From Planctomycetaceae bacterium (GTDB lineage Bacteria; Planctomycetota; Planctomycetia; Pirellulales; Thermoguttaceae), in assembly GCA_021372005.1 (NCBI GenBank), contig JAJFVC010000017.1:62001-126000 (forward strand): 64,000 bases of DNA, given 5' to 3'. Both the position numbers and the translations under genes were made by a program. The number at the start of each line of letters is the position of its first letter. Within the stretch, counting starts at the first letter, position 1. Below are positions 1-8,296 of this stretch, one piece after another. The notes under the pieces were generated by a model that was not told the origin of the DNA, made no database searches, and saw nothing but the letters and a program-made list of their open reading frames with translations.

Positions 1-29
1 GTATACTAAAGGAAGTCATACGATTCACC

Positions 30-1241
30 ATGAAACTTTGGTTGCCGACCGTTGTGGCGTTGTTGACGGTATCCGTGGCGCAGGCCGCTTCGGACGAGGT
101 TTTCGTGTTGAGCAACGGCAGCCGGATCACGGGCCAGTGGCTCAATCGGGATCAGTTGCCGCGACGCAACTACACGATTCAACTGGCCGAGGGGGCGACC
201 GTTTCGTTGGACGCCAAAGAGATCAAAAAAGTCTTGCCGCTGAAACCGGACGAGGTCGAGTACGAACGGATCGTGCCGACCTATGCCGATACGGCCCAGG
301 CTCAATGGGCGCTGGCCCAATGGTGCCGAGAGCACCGTCTCAGCAAGCAGCGAGAGGTTCATCTGCAAAGGGTCATCGAACTGGACCCGGAGCACGTGTT
401 GGCTCGGCGGGCGTTGGGTTACAACAAAGTCGAGGGACAGTGGATTACGCACGACGACCTGATGATCCAACGCGGCTATGTCAAATACAAAGGTCAGTGG
501 AAGCTCCAACAACAAATCGAGCTGGCCGAGAACAAAAAAAAGCAAGAGGCCGAAGAGCAGGAATGGTTTTTGAAAGTCAAAAGGTGGTGCGGCTGGTTGG
601 GCGGCGCCCGCGATCAACAGGCCCGGGACAATCTGCTGACGATCGACAACCCCGCGGCGATTCGCGCGTTGGCGTTGGCGTTGGAGAAGGAAAACGATTC
701 GGGCGTCCGGCGATTGCTCGTCGAGTCGTTGGCGAAGATCGACACGTTGGAAGCGGCGCATGAATTGGCGGTGAGGGCGGTCGACGATCGATCGGAGGAC
801 ATCCGTTCCAAATGTCTTGATCTATTGGAAAAAAAGAAGCGGCCGCAAGTGACGTCTTACTTCATTGCTCGGATGCGCGACAAGAAGAGCGACAATCCGA
901 CGATTAATCGGGCGGCCGAATGTCTGGGTCGGATGAAAGATCCCGTGTCAGTCGAACCGCTCATTGAATCGCTGGTGACGGCCCACAAATTCAAAGTGGT
1001 GAAGCCGGGCGGCGACAATCCCACCAGTGCGAGCTTCGGCAAAGGGCCGGGCGGTGGAGGTTCCGGGCTGTCGGCCGGCGGCGGTCCCACGATCATCCGT
1101 CGGTTCTTTTCTAATCAGGCGGTGCTCGATGCGTTGGTCGAGATGACCGGCGTCAATTTCAATTTCGATCAGCGGGCGTGGCGCGATTGGTACGCGGCGC
1201 AGAAAAAATCGCCCGATGCCGCCAACACGCGCCGTAACTGA
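30..1241 (+). CDS. Secreted HEAT-repeat-like protein, function unknown
   Basis: The 403-residue product starts with a typical cleavable signal peptide (a Lys, then a hydrophobic stretch, ending in AQA at about residue 20). Residues about 90-135 look TPR-like. Residues about 200-325 contain alternating helical units rich in Ala, Leu and Arg that read as HEAT/PBS-type repeats, and a Gly-rich linker follows at about 333-352. Charged Lys/Glu helices lie at about 155-185. It probably acts as a scaffold in the periplasm or at the surface, a guess from fold only. No catalytic motif is visible. Such repeat proteins are common and poorly characterised in planctomycetes. The start is the first ATG; a purine-rich stretch at 8-15 is rather far upstream to be its ribosome site. 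Confidence 0.75.
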   Translation: MKLWLPTVVALLTVSVAQAASDEVFVLSNGSRITGQWLNRDQLPRRNYTIQLAEGATVSLDAKEIKKVLPLKPDEVEYERIVPTYADTAQAQWALAQWCREHRLSKQREVHLQRVIELDPEHVLARRALGYNKVEGQWITHDDLMIQRGYVKYKGQWKLQQQIELAENKKKQEAEEQEWFLKVKRWCGWLGGARDQQARDNLLTIDNPAAIRALALALEKENDSGVRRLLVESLAKIDTLEAAHELAVRAVDDRSEDIRSKCLDLLEKKKRPQVTSYFIARMRDKKSDNPTINRAAECLGRMKDPVSVEPLIESLVTAHKFKVVKPGGDNPTSASFGKGPGGGGSGLSAGGGPTIIRRFFSNQAVLDALVEMTGVNFNFDQRAWRDWYAAQKKSPDAANTRRN

Positions 1242-1305
1242 TTTTCTTCGAGTGGCCAAAAACAAATCTTGAAATCGGCCGCGCGGCGTTGTAAGTTAAC
1301 GCCCG

Positions 1306-1488
1306 ATGATGACGCACGACGCACCGTCCGGCAACACGAAAAAAATGGCCCAGCTTCAGTCGGTCCTGGCGGAGATTCTGGCCGAATCGTTGCGGCGAGG
1401 TTTTTTCGGCCGGGCCGTCGTCGAGCTGAGCGTGCAGGATGGAACGATCCAACACATCCGCCGCACGGTCGAACGCATTGAGAGGTAG
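1306..1488 (+). CDS. Small YezD-like (DUF2292-like) protein
   Basis: The 60-residue protein has the pattern of the YezD/DUF2292 family: an amphipathic helix (LQSVLAEILAE), then a short strand pair around the core VELSVQDGTIQHI and a basic tail ending RRTVERIER. YezD-type proteins are small and of unknown function, often near sulfur or nutrient metabolism genes; no such neighbour is visible here. Two ATG codons stand in tandem at 1306 and 1309. It lies between the HEAT-like gene and a strong terminator, so it is probably expressed separately from the phage-like cluster that follows. Family assignment is by pattern recognition only. Confidence 0.55.
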   Translation: MMTHDAPSGNTKKMAQLQSVLAEILAESLRRGFFGRAVVELSVQDGTIQHIRRTVERIER

Positions 1489-1582
1489 CCGTCTCCTTTT
1501 ATGGACCACGGGCCGCGTCGCAGCGGTCGCTACGATATCGGTATCCCGCGGAGCCGGTCCTTGATTGACCGGTGTTCGCGTG

Positions 1583-1625
1583 AGCCCGCCGCGAATCGAG
1601 CTTCGGTTTGCGGCGGGCTTTTTTT
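1583..1625 (+). terminator. Rho-independent terminator before phage-like cluster
   Basis: A perfect 10-bp stem (AGCCCGCCGC at 1583-1592 pairing with GCGGCGGGCT at 1610-1619) has a 17-base loop and is followed directly by a run of T to 1625. It closes the transcript of the small protein at 1306-1488 and insulates the structural cluster that begins 26 bases downstream. It could also act as an attenuator if transcription of the cluster starts upstream. Confidence 0.85.
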
Positions 1626-1650
1626 GTGGAAACGCAGGAAAGGAATCACT

Positions 1651-2550
1651 ATGACCGACTGGTTGCAGGAATTTTGCGATTCGCGCGGCGTATTAATGCG
1701 CGTGGACCGTCAGGCGGGCGTGATTCGCGGCGTCAAGCTGCTGGGGCTCGAGTCGCGCAACGGACGAGATTATCTGCCCGAAGCCGTGGCCGAGGCCGCC
1801 TGCTTGTATGAAGACGCCAAGGTGAATGTGAATCATCCGAAGGGAAGCCCGTCGAGCCCGCGCGATTATCAGGATCGCATCGGTGCGATTCGCCAGGTGA
1901 CGTTTCGGCCCGGTGAAGGGCTTTTTGGCGATTTTCATTTCAACCCGAAACACGCCTTGGCGGAACAGTTGATGTGGGACGCGGAGCATGCCCCGGAAAA
2001 CGTCGGATTTTCGCACAACGTCGAGGCCAAAGTGGCTCGTCGCGGCGATCGTACCGCAGTCGAGGCAATTATGCGAGTGCAAAGCGTCGATCTGGTGGCC
2101 GATCCGGCAACAACACGAGGCTTGTTCGAGTCGGCGTCCGAATCGAAGCAGCTGACGATCGAGGCCTTGCAGCGAGATTATCCCGAGTTGGTCGAATCGC
2201 TGTTGGCCGAGCCGACGGCCGAAACCGAACGGCTCCGAAAGGAAGTCGAACGATGGGCGGCGCTGGAGGCGGATCATCGGCGGCGCGCGACGGCGCGTCG
2301 TCTATTGCGGGAGTTTGCATTGCCCGATCCCGAAGCGGCGAACCCTCGCGCGAAGACGGTGGTGAGCGAGCGGTTTTTTGAGTCGTTGCTGGCCGCGCCT
2401 GATGAAGCGGCAATGCGTACATTGGTCGAGGAGCGAGTCCGGTTGGTTCGCGCGCTCCGAGAGGATGCCGCTGGGCAACCGGAGTCGCGGGATCAACACG
2501 GAATGTACGCCCCCATGAACGCAGAGAGTTTTGTGCGAGCGATTACGTAA
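1651..2550 (+). CDS. Phage prohead protease-like protein
   Basis: The 299-residue product resembles herpesvirus-type (S78-like) phage capsid maturation proteases. An NHP motif (in VNVNHPKG) supplies the likely catalytic His, GFSHN follows in the core, and a late SVDLVADPATTRGLFES segment is typical of these enzymes. Residues about 185-290 are charged and helical, consistent with a fused scaffolding region. It sits directly before capsid cement and major capsid candidates, the classical order. The open frame extends upstream to 1501, but the ATG at 1651 has a good GGAAAGGA ribosome site and clears the terminator. No portal or terminase gene precedes it, which is odd for a functional phage. Confidence 0.6.
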   Translation: MTDWLQEFCDSRGVLMRVDRQAGVIRGVKLLGLESRNGRDYLPEAVAEAACLYEDAKVNVNHPKGSPSSPRDYQDRIGAIRQVTFRPGEGLFGDFHFNPKHALAEQLMWDAEHAPENVGFSHNVEAKVARRGDRTAVEAIMRVQSVDLVADPATTRGLFESASESKQLTIEALQRDYPELVESLLAEPTAETERLRKEVERWAALEADHRRRATARRLLREFALPDPEAANPRAKTVVSERFFESLLAAPDEAAMRTLVEERVRLVRALREDAAGQPESRDQHGMYAPMNAESFVRAIT

Positions 2551-2559
2551 AAAGCCGGA

Positions 2560-2618
2560 GATTGGATTGTGCGGGAACGGTCGAGATCAAGAATCCAATC
2601 CCTAATCCCTAAATCCCT
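2560..2618. repeat. Inverted repeat plus TCCCTAA heptamers
   Basis: GATTGGATT (2560-2568) and AATCCAATC (2592-2600) form a perfect 9-bp inverted repeat. The right arm runs into short tandem copies of a TCCCTAA-like heptamer to about 2618. A similar arrangement recurs before the major capsid gene. The ribosome site TTGGAG of the next gene lies immediately downstream. Confidence 0.6.
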
Positions 2619-2636
2619 CAGTTTGGAGTTCGTACC

Positions 2637-3122
2637 ATGAGTGACAAAATGCGTTGGCGTTATGGCGACACCAATCCGGTGATGGCGGCGGTTGATTCTT
2701 CGACGGTCATTGAGATCGGCGATTTGGTGTGGCAAGACGCAGACGACGCGAAGCCGGCGTCGAGCCAGTCGGACCACGCCAGCGAAACGGCGAATCAGGC
2801 GGCCTTTGCCCAAAAGTTCCTCGGCGTGGCGATGCAGCGAAGCCGCAACGGCGACACAGCGCCGATCCGCGTAGCCACGACCGGCGTGTTCGAGTTCGAT
2901 TGTCCCAGCGACACGTTTGAGTTGGGCGATTTGATCGGCGCCGACGAAAACACCGCAGGCAATGCCCTGTTGGATCAACAGGTCGCTGGCGTCAGCGCGA
3001 GTCAATACGCGATTGGCCGGGTCGCCAAGCAACAGTCCGATCCGGTGACCAACATTTTGGTCGACATCCGCTCGACGGTGATGACCGGCGGCGTGGCCGG
3101 CAGCAGCCCCAGCGGCGTCTGA
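2637..3122 (+). CDS. Capsid cement/decoration-like protein (DUF2190-like)
   Basis: The 161-residue protein has the look of DUF2190 capsid decoration proteins: a small beta-rich fold with IEIGDLVW near the start, FLGVAMQ in the middle, then VATTGVFEFD and ELGDLIG, and a later AIGRVAK segment. Proteins of this family bind the outer surface of HK97-fold capsids and stabilise them. It stands between the protease and the major capsid candidate, as in many siphophages. The start ATG has a clear TTGGAG site 8 bases upstream. The C terminus is Gly/Ser rich and probably disordered. Confidence 0.6.
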   Translation: MSDKMRWRYGDTNPVMAAVDSSTVIEIGDLVWQDADDAKPASSQSDHASETANQAAFAQKFLGVAMQRSRNGDTAPIRVATTGVFEFDCPSDTFELGDLIGADENTAGNALLDQQVAGVSASQYAIGRVAKQQSDPVTNILVDIRSTVMTGGVAGSSPSGV

Positions 3123-3198
3123 TGCAACAAGGGCCGCCTCTCGTTCGATGCCGGCAGAGTCGTAAGAACGTTTTCGGGCTTCACCGCTCTTGAAAAGG

Positions 3199-3256
3199 TT
3201 AGGGATCGAGAGTCGGAGTTCCCGTTCCTCATTCCCGTCCCTAATCCCTAATCCCT
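3199..3256. repeat. TCCCTAA heptamer array with inverted partner
   Basis: TCCCTAATCCCTAATCCCT at 3238-3256 contains two full copies of a TCCCTAA unit and part of a third. An inverted copy (TTAGGGAT) lies at 3199-3206, so the two can pair. It repeats the arrangement before 2637. The ribosome site TTGGAG of the capsid gene follows at 3261. Confidence 0.6.
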
Positions 3257-3274
3257 GTTTTTGGAGCATTTCCC

Positions 3275-4468
3275 GTGAGATCGATCAAATATCGCGAACT
3301 GAAACGGATGTACGAACTGAACGGTCCTGAGAAGACCGTGGAGCATTTGGAGGAGTCGCTGAAATCGGGGGCATTGAAGCCGGAGGATTTCAGCATTCGG
3401 GAGCTGGCCGAGGCGACGCTCAGTCCGGACCGCGTTCGACAGATGGACCCGCGTCACGGCGGCGCGTGTCTGTTGGAGGCCGGGGATGGCGTCGACGTCA
3501 CCGCGTTCTCGAACATCACCGGCCAGGTGGTGCAGGCGAAAATTTTGGAGGCCTACGAGCAGGAGGCGTTTGTCGTCTCGAAGTTGGTCGATACAATCCC
3601 GACCCGATTGGACGGCGAACGCATTCCCGGCATCGGACGCATCAGTGACGAAGCGGCCGAAGTGCGGCCCGGAATGCCGTATCCCAGCCTGGGATTCGGT
3701 GAGGACTATATCGAGACGCCGCAGACCACCAAGCGAGGGTTCATCGTACCGGTCACCAAGGAAGCGATTTTCTTCGATCGCACACATCTGATTCTTCAGC
3801 GGGCCGCGGAGGTCGGCGAGGTGCTGGGCCTGAACAAAGAGAAGCGATTGATCGACTTGCTCATCGGCGCTGCGAACAACTACAAATGGAAGGGCGCCAA
3901 CTACAATACCTACAGCAACGCAGGCACCGGCGCGTCGCCCGACGGCGATTGGATCAATCAGACGACCGAGGAGTTGGTCGATTGGACGGATGTGGACGCC
4001 GCCGAGCAGTTGTTTGCCGACATTTTGGATCCGAACACCGGCGAACCGGTGCTGATCCAGGCGACCACCGTGTTGGTCATGCCGGCCTATCGCCACGCGG
4101 CGCATCGCATCTTCAACGCGGCGGAAATCCACTACGCGCCCGGCGACGGTGCGACGACCACGGTGGCCGCCAATCCTTTGGGCAATTACACGGTTGTCGA
4201 AAGCCGTCTGGCGTACCGTCGCATCATGGCGTTCGGCGAGGAGTCCGAGCAGGCCAAGAAGTGGTGGTTCATCGGCGACTTCCGTAAGAGTTTTGCGTAC
4301 ATGGAAAATTGGCCGATCACGGTCACGCAGTCGCCGGCCAACAGCGAGGCCGATTTTAATCAGGACATCGTCGCGCGGTTTAAGGCGAGCGAGCGCGGGG
4401 CCGCGGCCGTCATCAATCCGCGTTATGTGGTTCGCAGCACCGGCGCTGGCGACGGCAGCGGAAGCTGA
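3275..4468 (+). CDS. Major capsid protein candidate (phage-like)
   Basis: At 397 residues it has the size of a phage major capsid protein. Residues about 1-60 form a charged helical delta-like or arm region. The rest has capsid-like features: a DGERIPGIG loop, a TTKRGFIVPVTKEAIFFDRT segment, a long central helix (LGLNKEKRLIDLLIG), and a late segment resembling the peripheral domain of Mu-type or HK97-fold capsids (WWFIGDFRKSF). The start is GTG at 3275, supported by TTGGAG 8 bases upstream. The order protease, cement, capsid supports the call. Structure prediction would settle it; an encapsulin-like shell role cannot be excluded. Confidence 0.6.
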   Translation: MRSIKYRELKRMYELNGPEKTVEHLEESLKSGALKPEDFSIRELAEATLSPDRVRQMDPRHGGACLLEAGDGVDVTAFSNITGQVVQAKILEAYEQEAFVVSKLVDTIPTRLDGERIPGIGRISDEAAEVRPGMPYPSLGFGEDYIETPQTTKRGFIVPVTKEAIFFDRTHLILQRAAEVGEVLGLNKEKRLIDLLIGAANNYKWKGANYNTYSNAGTGASPDGDWINQTTEELVDWTDVDAAEQLFADILDPNTGEPVLIQATTVLVMPAYRHAAHRIFNAAEIHYAPGDGATTTVAANPLGNYTVVESRLAYRRIMAFGEESEQAKKWWFIGDFRKSFAYMENWPITVTQSPANSEADFNQDIVARFKASERGAAAVINPRYVVRSTGAGDGSGS

Positions 4469-4584
4469 TTTTCTTTGTTGTCACGAGTCATTCGGCCGGC
4501 GGCGGACGCTCACCGTCCGTCGCCGGCAAGAGGCCACAGAAATCCCTTGTCCTGTCAGACGCCACGGAATGTAAGGCATTCAAT

Positions 4585-5265
4585 ATGACTGCAGTTTTTC
4601 GACCGCATTGGACTGACAATCTGCCCGTATTGCCACCCTATGCGCTGACGTATGGGGGCCGCACCGCGTCGATCGTGCAGAACCTCGATCTGCGAGACAA
4701 GAAGGGTGGCTGGTTGCGGATCGGCGTCGGTCGGTATTCCACCGCTGCGCTCAGTGCCGGTTTGGATGTGATCGTTCGCCCACTGTTGGGAAGTTCGACC
4801 GGAGTGCATCAATACGGCGTTCCGTGGCGGCAACTCACGAGCAGTGTGTCCTACAGCAATCAGTTGGTGAACAATGCGAGCAACTACGCGGCCGACGCGC
4901 AGTCGATTGCCTTCGACGGCCAGGCGTACAGCGTGGCGTTTGCCCACGGCGATTTGCTTTGCTTCTGGGGGAAGACCGCCATTCCGGCCTCAAGCGGGGC
5001 GCTGAGTTTTGCGTCGGGTGTGAACATGGAGATCGTCCGTTGTTCGGCCGGCACGAGCACGCCGTTGATCCCCGACGCACCGTTGAATTTCTCCCACAAC
5101 GACAACGAGTATTTCACGGCGGCCGACGCCTGGGATCTGTGGTTGCCCGGCGGATTTTTGTATTCGCTGGTGTTCGACACCGGAGCGGTGACCACCACGA
5201 GCGCCGTGTTTGCCTGCATGGCCGACATCAACGTTTACGATTACGACGAAAAGGCCACGGTGTAG
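4585..5265 (+). CDS. Hypothetical virion-associated protein
   Basis: The 226-residue protein is beta-rich, with many Ser, Thr, Asn and Tyr and no signal peptide or membrane segment. I do not recognise a family. It follows the capsid candidate after 116 bases and its stop is one base from the next start (junction TAGCATG). Position and composition suggest a surface-exposed structural protein such as a head fibre or decoration, but that is inference. Confidence 0.5.
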   Translation: MTAVFRPHWTDNLPVLPPYALTYGGRTASIVQNLDLRDKKGGWLRIGVGRYSTAALSAGLDVIVRPLLGSSTGVHQYGVPWRQLTSSVSYSNQLVNNASNYAADAQSIAFDGQAYSVAFAHGDLLCFWGKTAIPASSGALSFASGVNMEIVRCSAGTSTPLIPDAPLNFSHNDNEYFTAADAWDLWLPGGFLYSLVFDTGAVTTTSAVFACMADINVYDYDEKATV

Positions 5266-5266
5266 C

Positions 5267-6100
5267 ATGAATGGATTCATGGAATGTCCGATGGCGCCGC
5301 CGGGCGGTTGGGGCTCGCAAAAGCCGCCGGCCGGCGTGCCGATCGACGCGAGTCATCCGCTGGCCAACGGGTTGGTCGGATTTTTGGCGTTGAACGAAGG
5401 GGCGGGAACAACGGCTGCGGACGCGACCGGGTTGCGAGCGCCGGCCAAAATGTACCCGACAGCTTCGCCGCCGACGTGGAATGGAGCGGCTCTGCGTTTC
5501 GACGGCAGCGCTCATTCGCGGTATGTCGCTCTATCGAATGCCGGCTGGCCCAAACTGGTCGGGGCGTTTGCTATGACCGTGAAAATACGGCCAACGGAGT
5601 GGAGTGCGTCGAGCCACGAGGGCGTCTATGGCGGCAACGGATTGGGCACGGGCGATGGATTCGCCATGACCCGAAGCTACTCGACCGATGAAATCTGGTT
5701 CGATCAATACTCGGCGGCCGATGTTCGCACCTACACTAGAATTTCTGCATCCTATGTGCCAGCAAAAACGTGGACGACCGTAACCTACCAGTGGAGTGGA
5801 CCTGGCAATAGAGCCAACGCTTGGGTCAATGGCATCCAACGCGGTGTTTCGTACACGATGATAGGGGGAATTCCAACGGACGTTGGTTGGGGCACCGCTC
5901 CGTTAACGCTGGGAGCCAGCCGTCTCTCCTATTACTATTTCAATGGCGACATTGAATTTGCGGCTTTGCACAATCGGGCGTTGTCGGACGACGAGATCCG
6001 ACGGTTGCACGCAGACCCCTATTCCCTGTTTGCCTCCGCTCCGTCGTCCGCGTTCGATGTGTCGAATCGCCGTCGCCGTCTGCTTTGTGGAGCCGCATGA
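5267..6100 (+). CDS. LamG/concanavalin-like domain virion protein
   Basis: The 277-residue protein carries a laminin-G-like (concanavalin A-like lectin/glucanase) fold at about residues 30-255: GLVGFLALNEGAG opens the domain, ALRFDGS and AFAMTVKI are typical strands, and HNRALSDDEIRRLHADPY is the usual closing motif. Such domains bind glycans and occur in virion surface proteins. There is no signal peptide, so export is not expected except as part of a particle. The ATG at 5267 follows the previous stop by one base; its own stop overlaps the next start (ATGA). Confidence 0.7.
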   Translation: MNGFMECPMAPPGGWGSQKPPAGVPIDASHPLANGLVGFLALNEGAGTTAADATGLRAPAKMYPTASPPTWNGAALRFDGSAHSRYVALSNAGWPKLVGAFAMTVKIRPTEWSASSHEGVYGGNGLGTGDGFAMTRSYSTDEIWFDQYSAADVRTYTRISASYVPAKTWTTVTYQWSGPGNRANAWVNGIQRGVSYTMIGGIPTDVGWGTAPLTLGASRLSYYYFNGDIEFAALHNRALSDDEIRRLHADPYSLFASAPSSAFDVSNRRRRLLCGAA

Positions 6101-7017
6101 TGATCGCCAAACAATCCACCGCATTGGTCGTTTGCATCGGTCCGATTCTCGACGAGGACGGGCTGCCCTATGTTGTCGCGTCGATCGCATCGACAGCTTT
6201 TCGGCTCTCCAAAAATGGTGGGAGCGGGGCCAGCCCGCACTCCACGACCGGCGCGGTTCAGGACGGCGATCAGGGACACTACCGGCTCACGCTCGACGCC
6301 ACGGACACCGCGACACTCGGTTCGCTCGACGTATCGCTCGAACTGGCCGGCTATGCGATGCCGATCTGTCGCGCGACGATTGCGACGGCCAATGTGTATG
6401 ATTCGATGGTGTCGGGGACGGACGAGCTGGCCGTAGATGTTGCAAGTCTGCTCGGCGCGGCGTTGACGGAAACCGGCTCGGGATATCTGGCGGCTTCGCT
6501 GACAAAATTCTTGGACGTCGCTTCTCCGGTGTTTACGGCCGAATGCGTCAACCAGACGATGAATGTTGGATCGGGCGTCACTCTTGCCGATGAGAGCTCT
6601 GCGATAGGACCGCTGGCGTCGACCACGGATCAGGTCGCCGGCCACGAGGACATCGGTGTCAATGCGTTTCGGAATAGCTCGCCGAGGCTTTGCGCCCGCG
6701 TGCTCCTCAACGGCGCCGACGTCCAACAAGCGGACGTGTCGACGATCGTCTACAGTATTTATTTATTGGACGACGCCGATGCTGACGCGAGAACCGCCGT
6801 GGAAGGCCATTCGGCGGTTTCGCTCTCGCCGGCCGACGTCATTTTCGACACGCTGCAAAGCGACGCCCAGGCGAGCGACTACAATTTCCGACACCAAATT
6901 CCCGTTTCCGTCCATGACGCTTTCACCATCGCCGGTCGAAAATATCTCGTGGAGTACACGATGACGCCGGCCTCGGGCGAACGCGTTCTCTTTCGATTCA
7001 GGGTGAACGTCCGATGA
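6097..7017 (+). CDS. Hypothetical phage-like structural protein
   Basis: The 306-residue product is predicted to be beta-rich. Residues about 55-95 contain GHYRLTLDATDTATLG followed by a short hydrophobic strand, a pattern I associate with phage structural proteins of unknown function. The C-terminal 120 residues form a second domain. No catalytic motif or signal peptide is visible. The start is chosen at the ATG overlapping the previous stop (ATGA), and its own stop overlaps the next start in the same way, which indicates translational coupling. Confidence 0.55.
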   Translation: MMIAKQSTALVVCIGPILDEDGLPYVVASIASTAFRLSKNGGSGASPHSTTGAVQDGDQGHYRLTLDATDTATLGSLDVSLELAGYAMPICRATIATANVYDSMVSGTDELAVDVASLLGAALTETGSGYLAASLTKFLDVASPVFTAECVNQTMNVGSGVTLADESSAIGPLASTTDQVAGHEDIGVNAFRNSSPRLCARVLLNGADVQQADVSTIVYSIYLLDDADADARTAVEGHSAVSLSPADVIFDTLQSDAQASDYNFRHQIPVSVHDAFTIAGRKYLVEYTMTPASGERVLFRFRVNVR

Positions 7018-7229
7018 GCGACCTCGAAACCATTGTCGCGATCAAGAGCCAGACGCTTGCAAGGATTGCGGAAATCACCGCGCAACCGAAGCCCACGTAT
7101 CAAATCGACGGCCAGTTGGTCGCGTGGGGCGATTATTTGTCGCAGCTCCAACGGACCGTCGATTGGTGCAACGACCGTCTGGCAGACGCCTCGCCCGTGG
7201 AAGTGCGATCGCAAGGATACACCGGATGA
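7014..7229 (+). CDS. Small phage-like head/neck protein
   Basis: The 71-residue protein is mostly helical, with the pattern RIAEITAQPKPTYQIDGQ and then WGDYLSQLQ. Short proteins of this kind occur in phage head-gene clusters and may help joining. It is coupled at both ends by ATGA overlaps (7014 and 7226). Precise function is unknown. Confidence 0.6.
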   Translation: MSDLETIVAIKSQTLARIAEITAQPKPTYQIDGQLVAWGDYLSQLQRTVDWCNDRLADASPVEVRSQGYTG

Positions 7230-7897
7230 CAGACTTCAATCCTCAAGAAGATTTCTCGGCGGTGGTCGACGGCTTCGAGACCGTCACGTTGGTGCGTCGC
7301 GGCGGCGCAACCCGGACAGTCGTTCACGCTTTGCGGCGAGCCACGACGATTGCAGAAGGCGTAATCGGTTCCAGTAGCGACGTTCGTCGGCAAGTGCCGA
7401 GCGGCGGGCGGTTGGTGGCGGTCGATCTGGCGTGGCATCTGTCCATTGCGGAATTGCCTGAGGCGCCGCAATTGGGCGACGCGATCGTCGACGGCGAGGG
7501 CCAGCGATGGACAATCGTGGAGGTCAAACGAAACGCGCTGGTCGCCCGGTGGCGGTGCGCCGCGCGAAATATCGCCGTGGCCTTTGGTCTGGACGACACG
7601 ATCAGCGTTTTGAAAGCGGCCTACGTCAAAAACTCGTGCGGCGCGGCGGAACCGATCTGGCGTCTTTGGAGATCAGGAGTGCGGGCTCGCATTCAACCGA
7701 TCAAAACATCGGTGGTCGCCGACGAATCGACTCGCGGCATCGCCGCCAGTTATCGCATCTTTGTCGCGGAGGAGCTCGATTTGGACCAGACGTGCCGCAT
7801 CCGCGGATCCGACGGGACGTTGTACACGGTCAAGAGCGCCAGCGGCGCGGAACGACTCGGCGAATTGCAGACGATTGAGGCGGAGGTTTCGCGATGA
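7226..7897 (+). CDS. Head-completion/stopper-like protein, possibly two-domain
   Basis: The 223-residue protein appears to contain two related beta-barrel halves. Each ends in a GDG/SDG turn followed by an aromatic-Thr-Val strand (GEGQRWTIVEV at about residue 90, SDGTLYTVKSA at about 198), and each has a strand-rich lead-in (VDLAWHLSIAELP; YRIFVAEELDL). This resembles head-tail connector or stopper proteins. It lies immediately before the tail-terminator candidate, the expected position. Starts further upstream are possible, but ATG 7226 overlaps the preceding stop. Confidence 0.5.
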   Translation: MTDFNPQEDFSAVVDGFETVTLVRRGGATRTVVHALRRATTIAEGVIGSSSDVRRQVPSGGRLVAVDLAWHLSIAELPEAPQLGDAIVDGEGQRWTIVEVKRNALVARWRCAARNIAVAFGLDDTISVLKAAYVKNSCGAAEPIWRLWRSGVRARIQPIKTSVVADESTRGIAASYRIFVAEELDLDQTCRIRGSDGTLYTVKSASGAERLGELQTIEAEVSR

Positions 7898-8295
7898 ACT
7901 TGTTGACGACGATCCATGAGCGGTGGGCCGCTTCCACCGCCTTGAACGCGTTGCTTCCGGTCGCGCGGCTTTTCACCGGCGCGTGCGGCGACGCCTTGCC
8001 TCCCTTGGCGTCGATCCTGAAACGCAGCGACCAACCGGATTCCTATCAGAGCGACGGATCGGCGATCGACGTGGTCGTGTTGCGCATTCATGTCCTCCAC
8101 GCCGACTACGGGGCGGCCGCGCAAATCGTCCATCAGATCAAGAAAACCTTCGATCGCACGACCTTCGATCTGGATGGCGGCGACCGGGTTCAAAATATGC
8201 AACGAATCAACGACGGCGAACAGCAACGCGACGACGGCGTGTGGAAAATGACGATCGACTTTCAGTGCACCGTTTATTTGGCTTCGGGGGTGTAG
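7894..8295 (+). CDS. Tail terminator-like protein (DUF3168-like)
   Basis: At 133 residues it matches the size and pattern of DUF3168/tail-completion proteins: an N-terminal helix, ALPPLASI, a strand DVVVLRIHVL, then a helix with QIVHQIKKTFD and a final strand. These proteins cap phage tail tubes. It is coupled to the previous gene by ATGA. No tail tube, tape measure or sheath gene follows, so a complete tail is not encoded here. Confidence 0.55.
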   Translation: MNLLTTIHERWAASTALNALLPVARLFTGACGDALPPLASILKRSDQPDSYQSDGSAIDVVVLRIHVLHADYGAAAQIVHQIKKTFDRTTFDLDGGDRVQNMQRINDGEQQRDDGVWKMTIDFQCTVYLASGV

Positions 8296-8296
8296 C

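Noticed and set aside
2592-3256. TCCCTAA repeats as a CRISPR array or telomere
   Set aside because: Units are 7 bases with no spacers and only a few copies, so neither fits.
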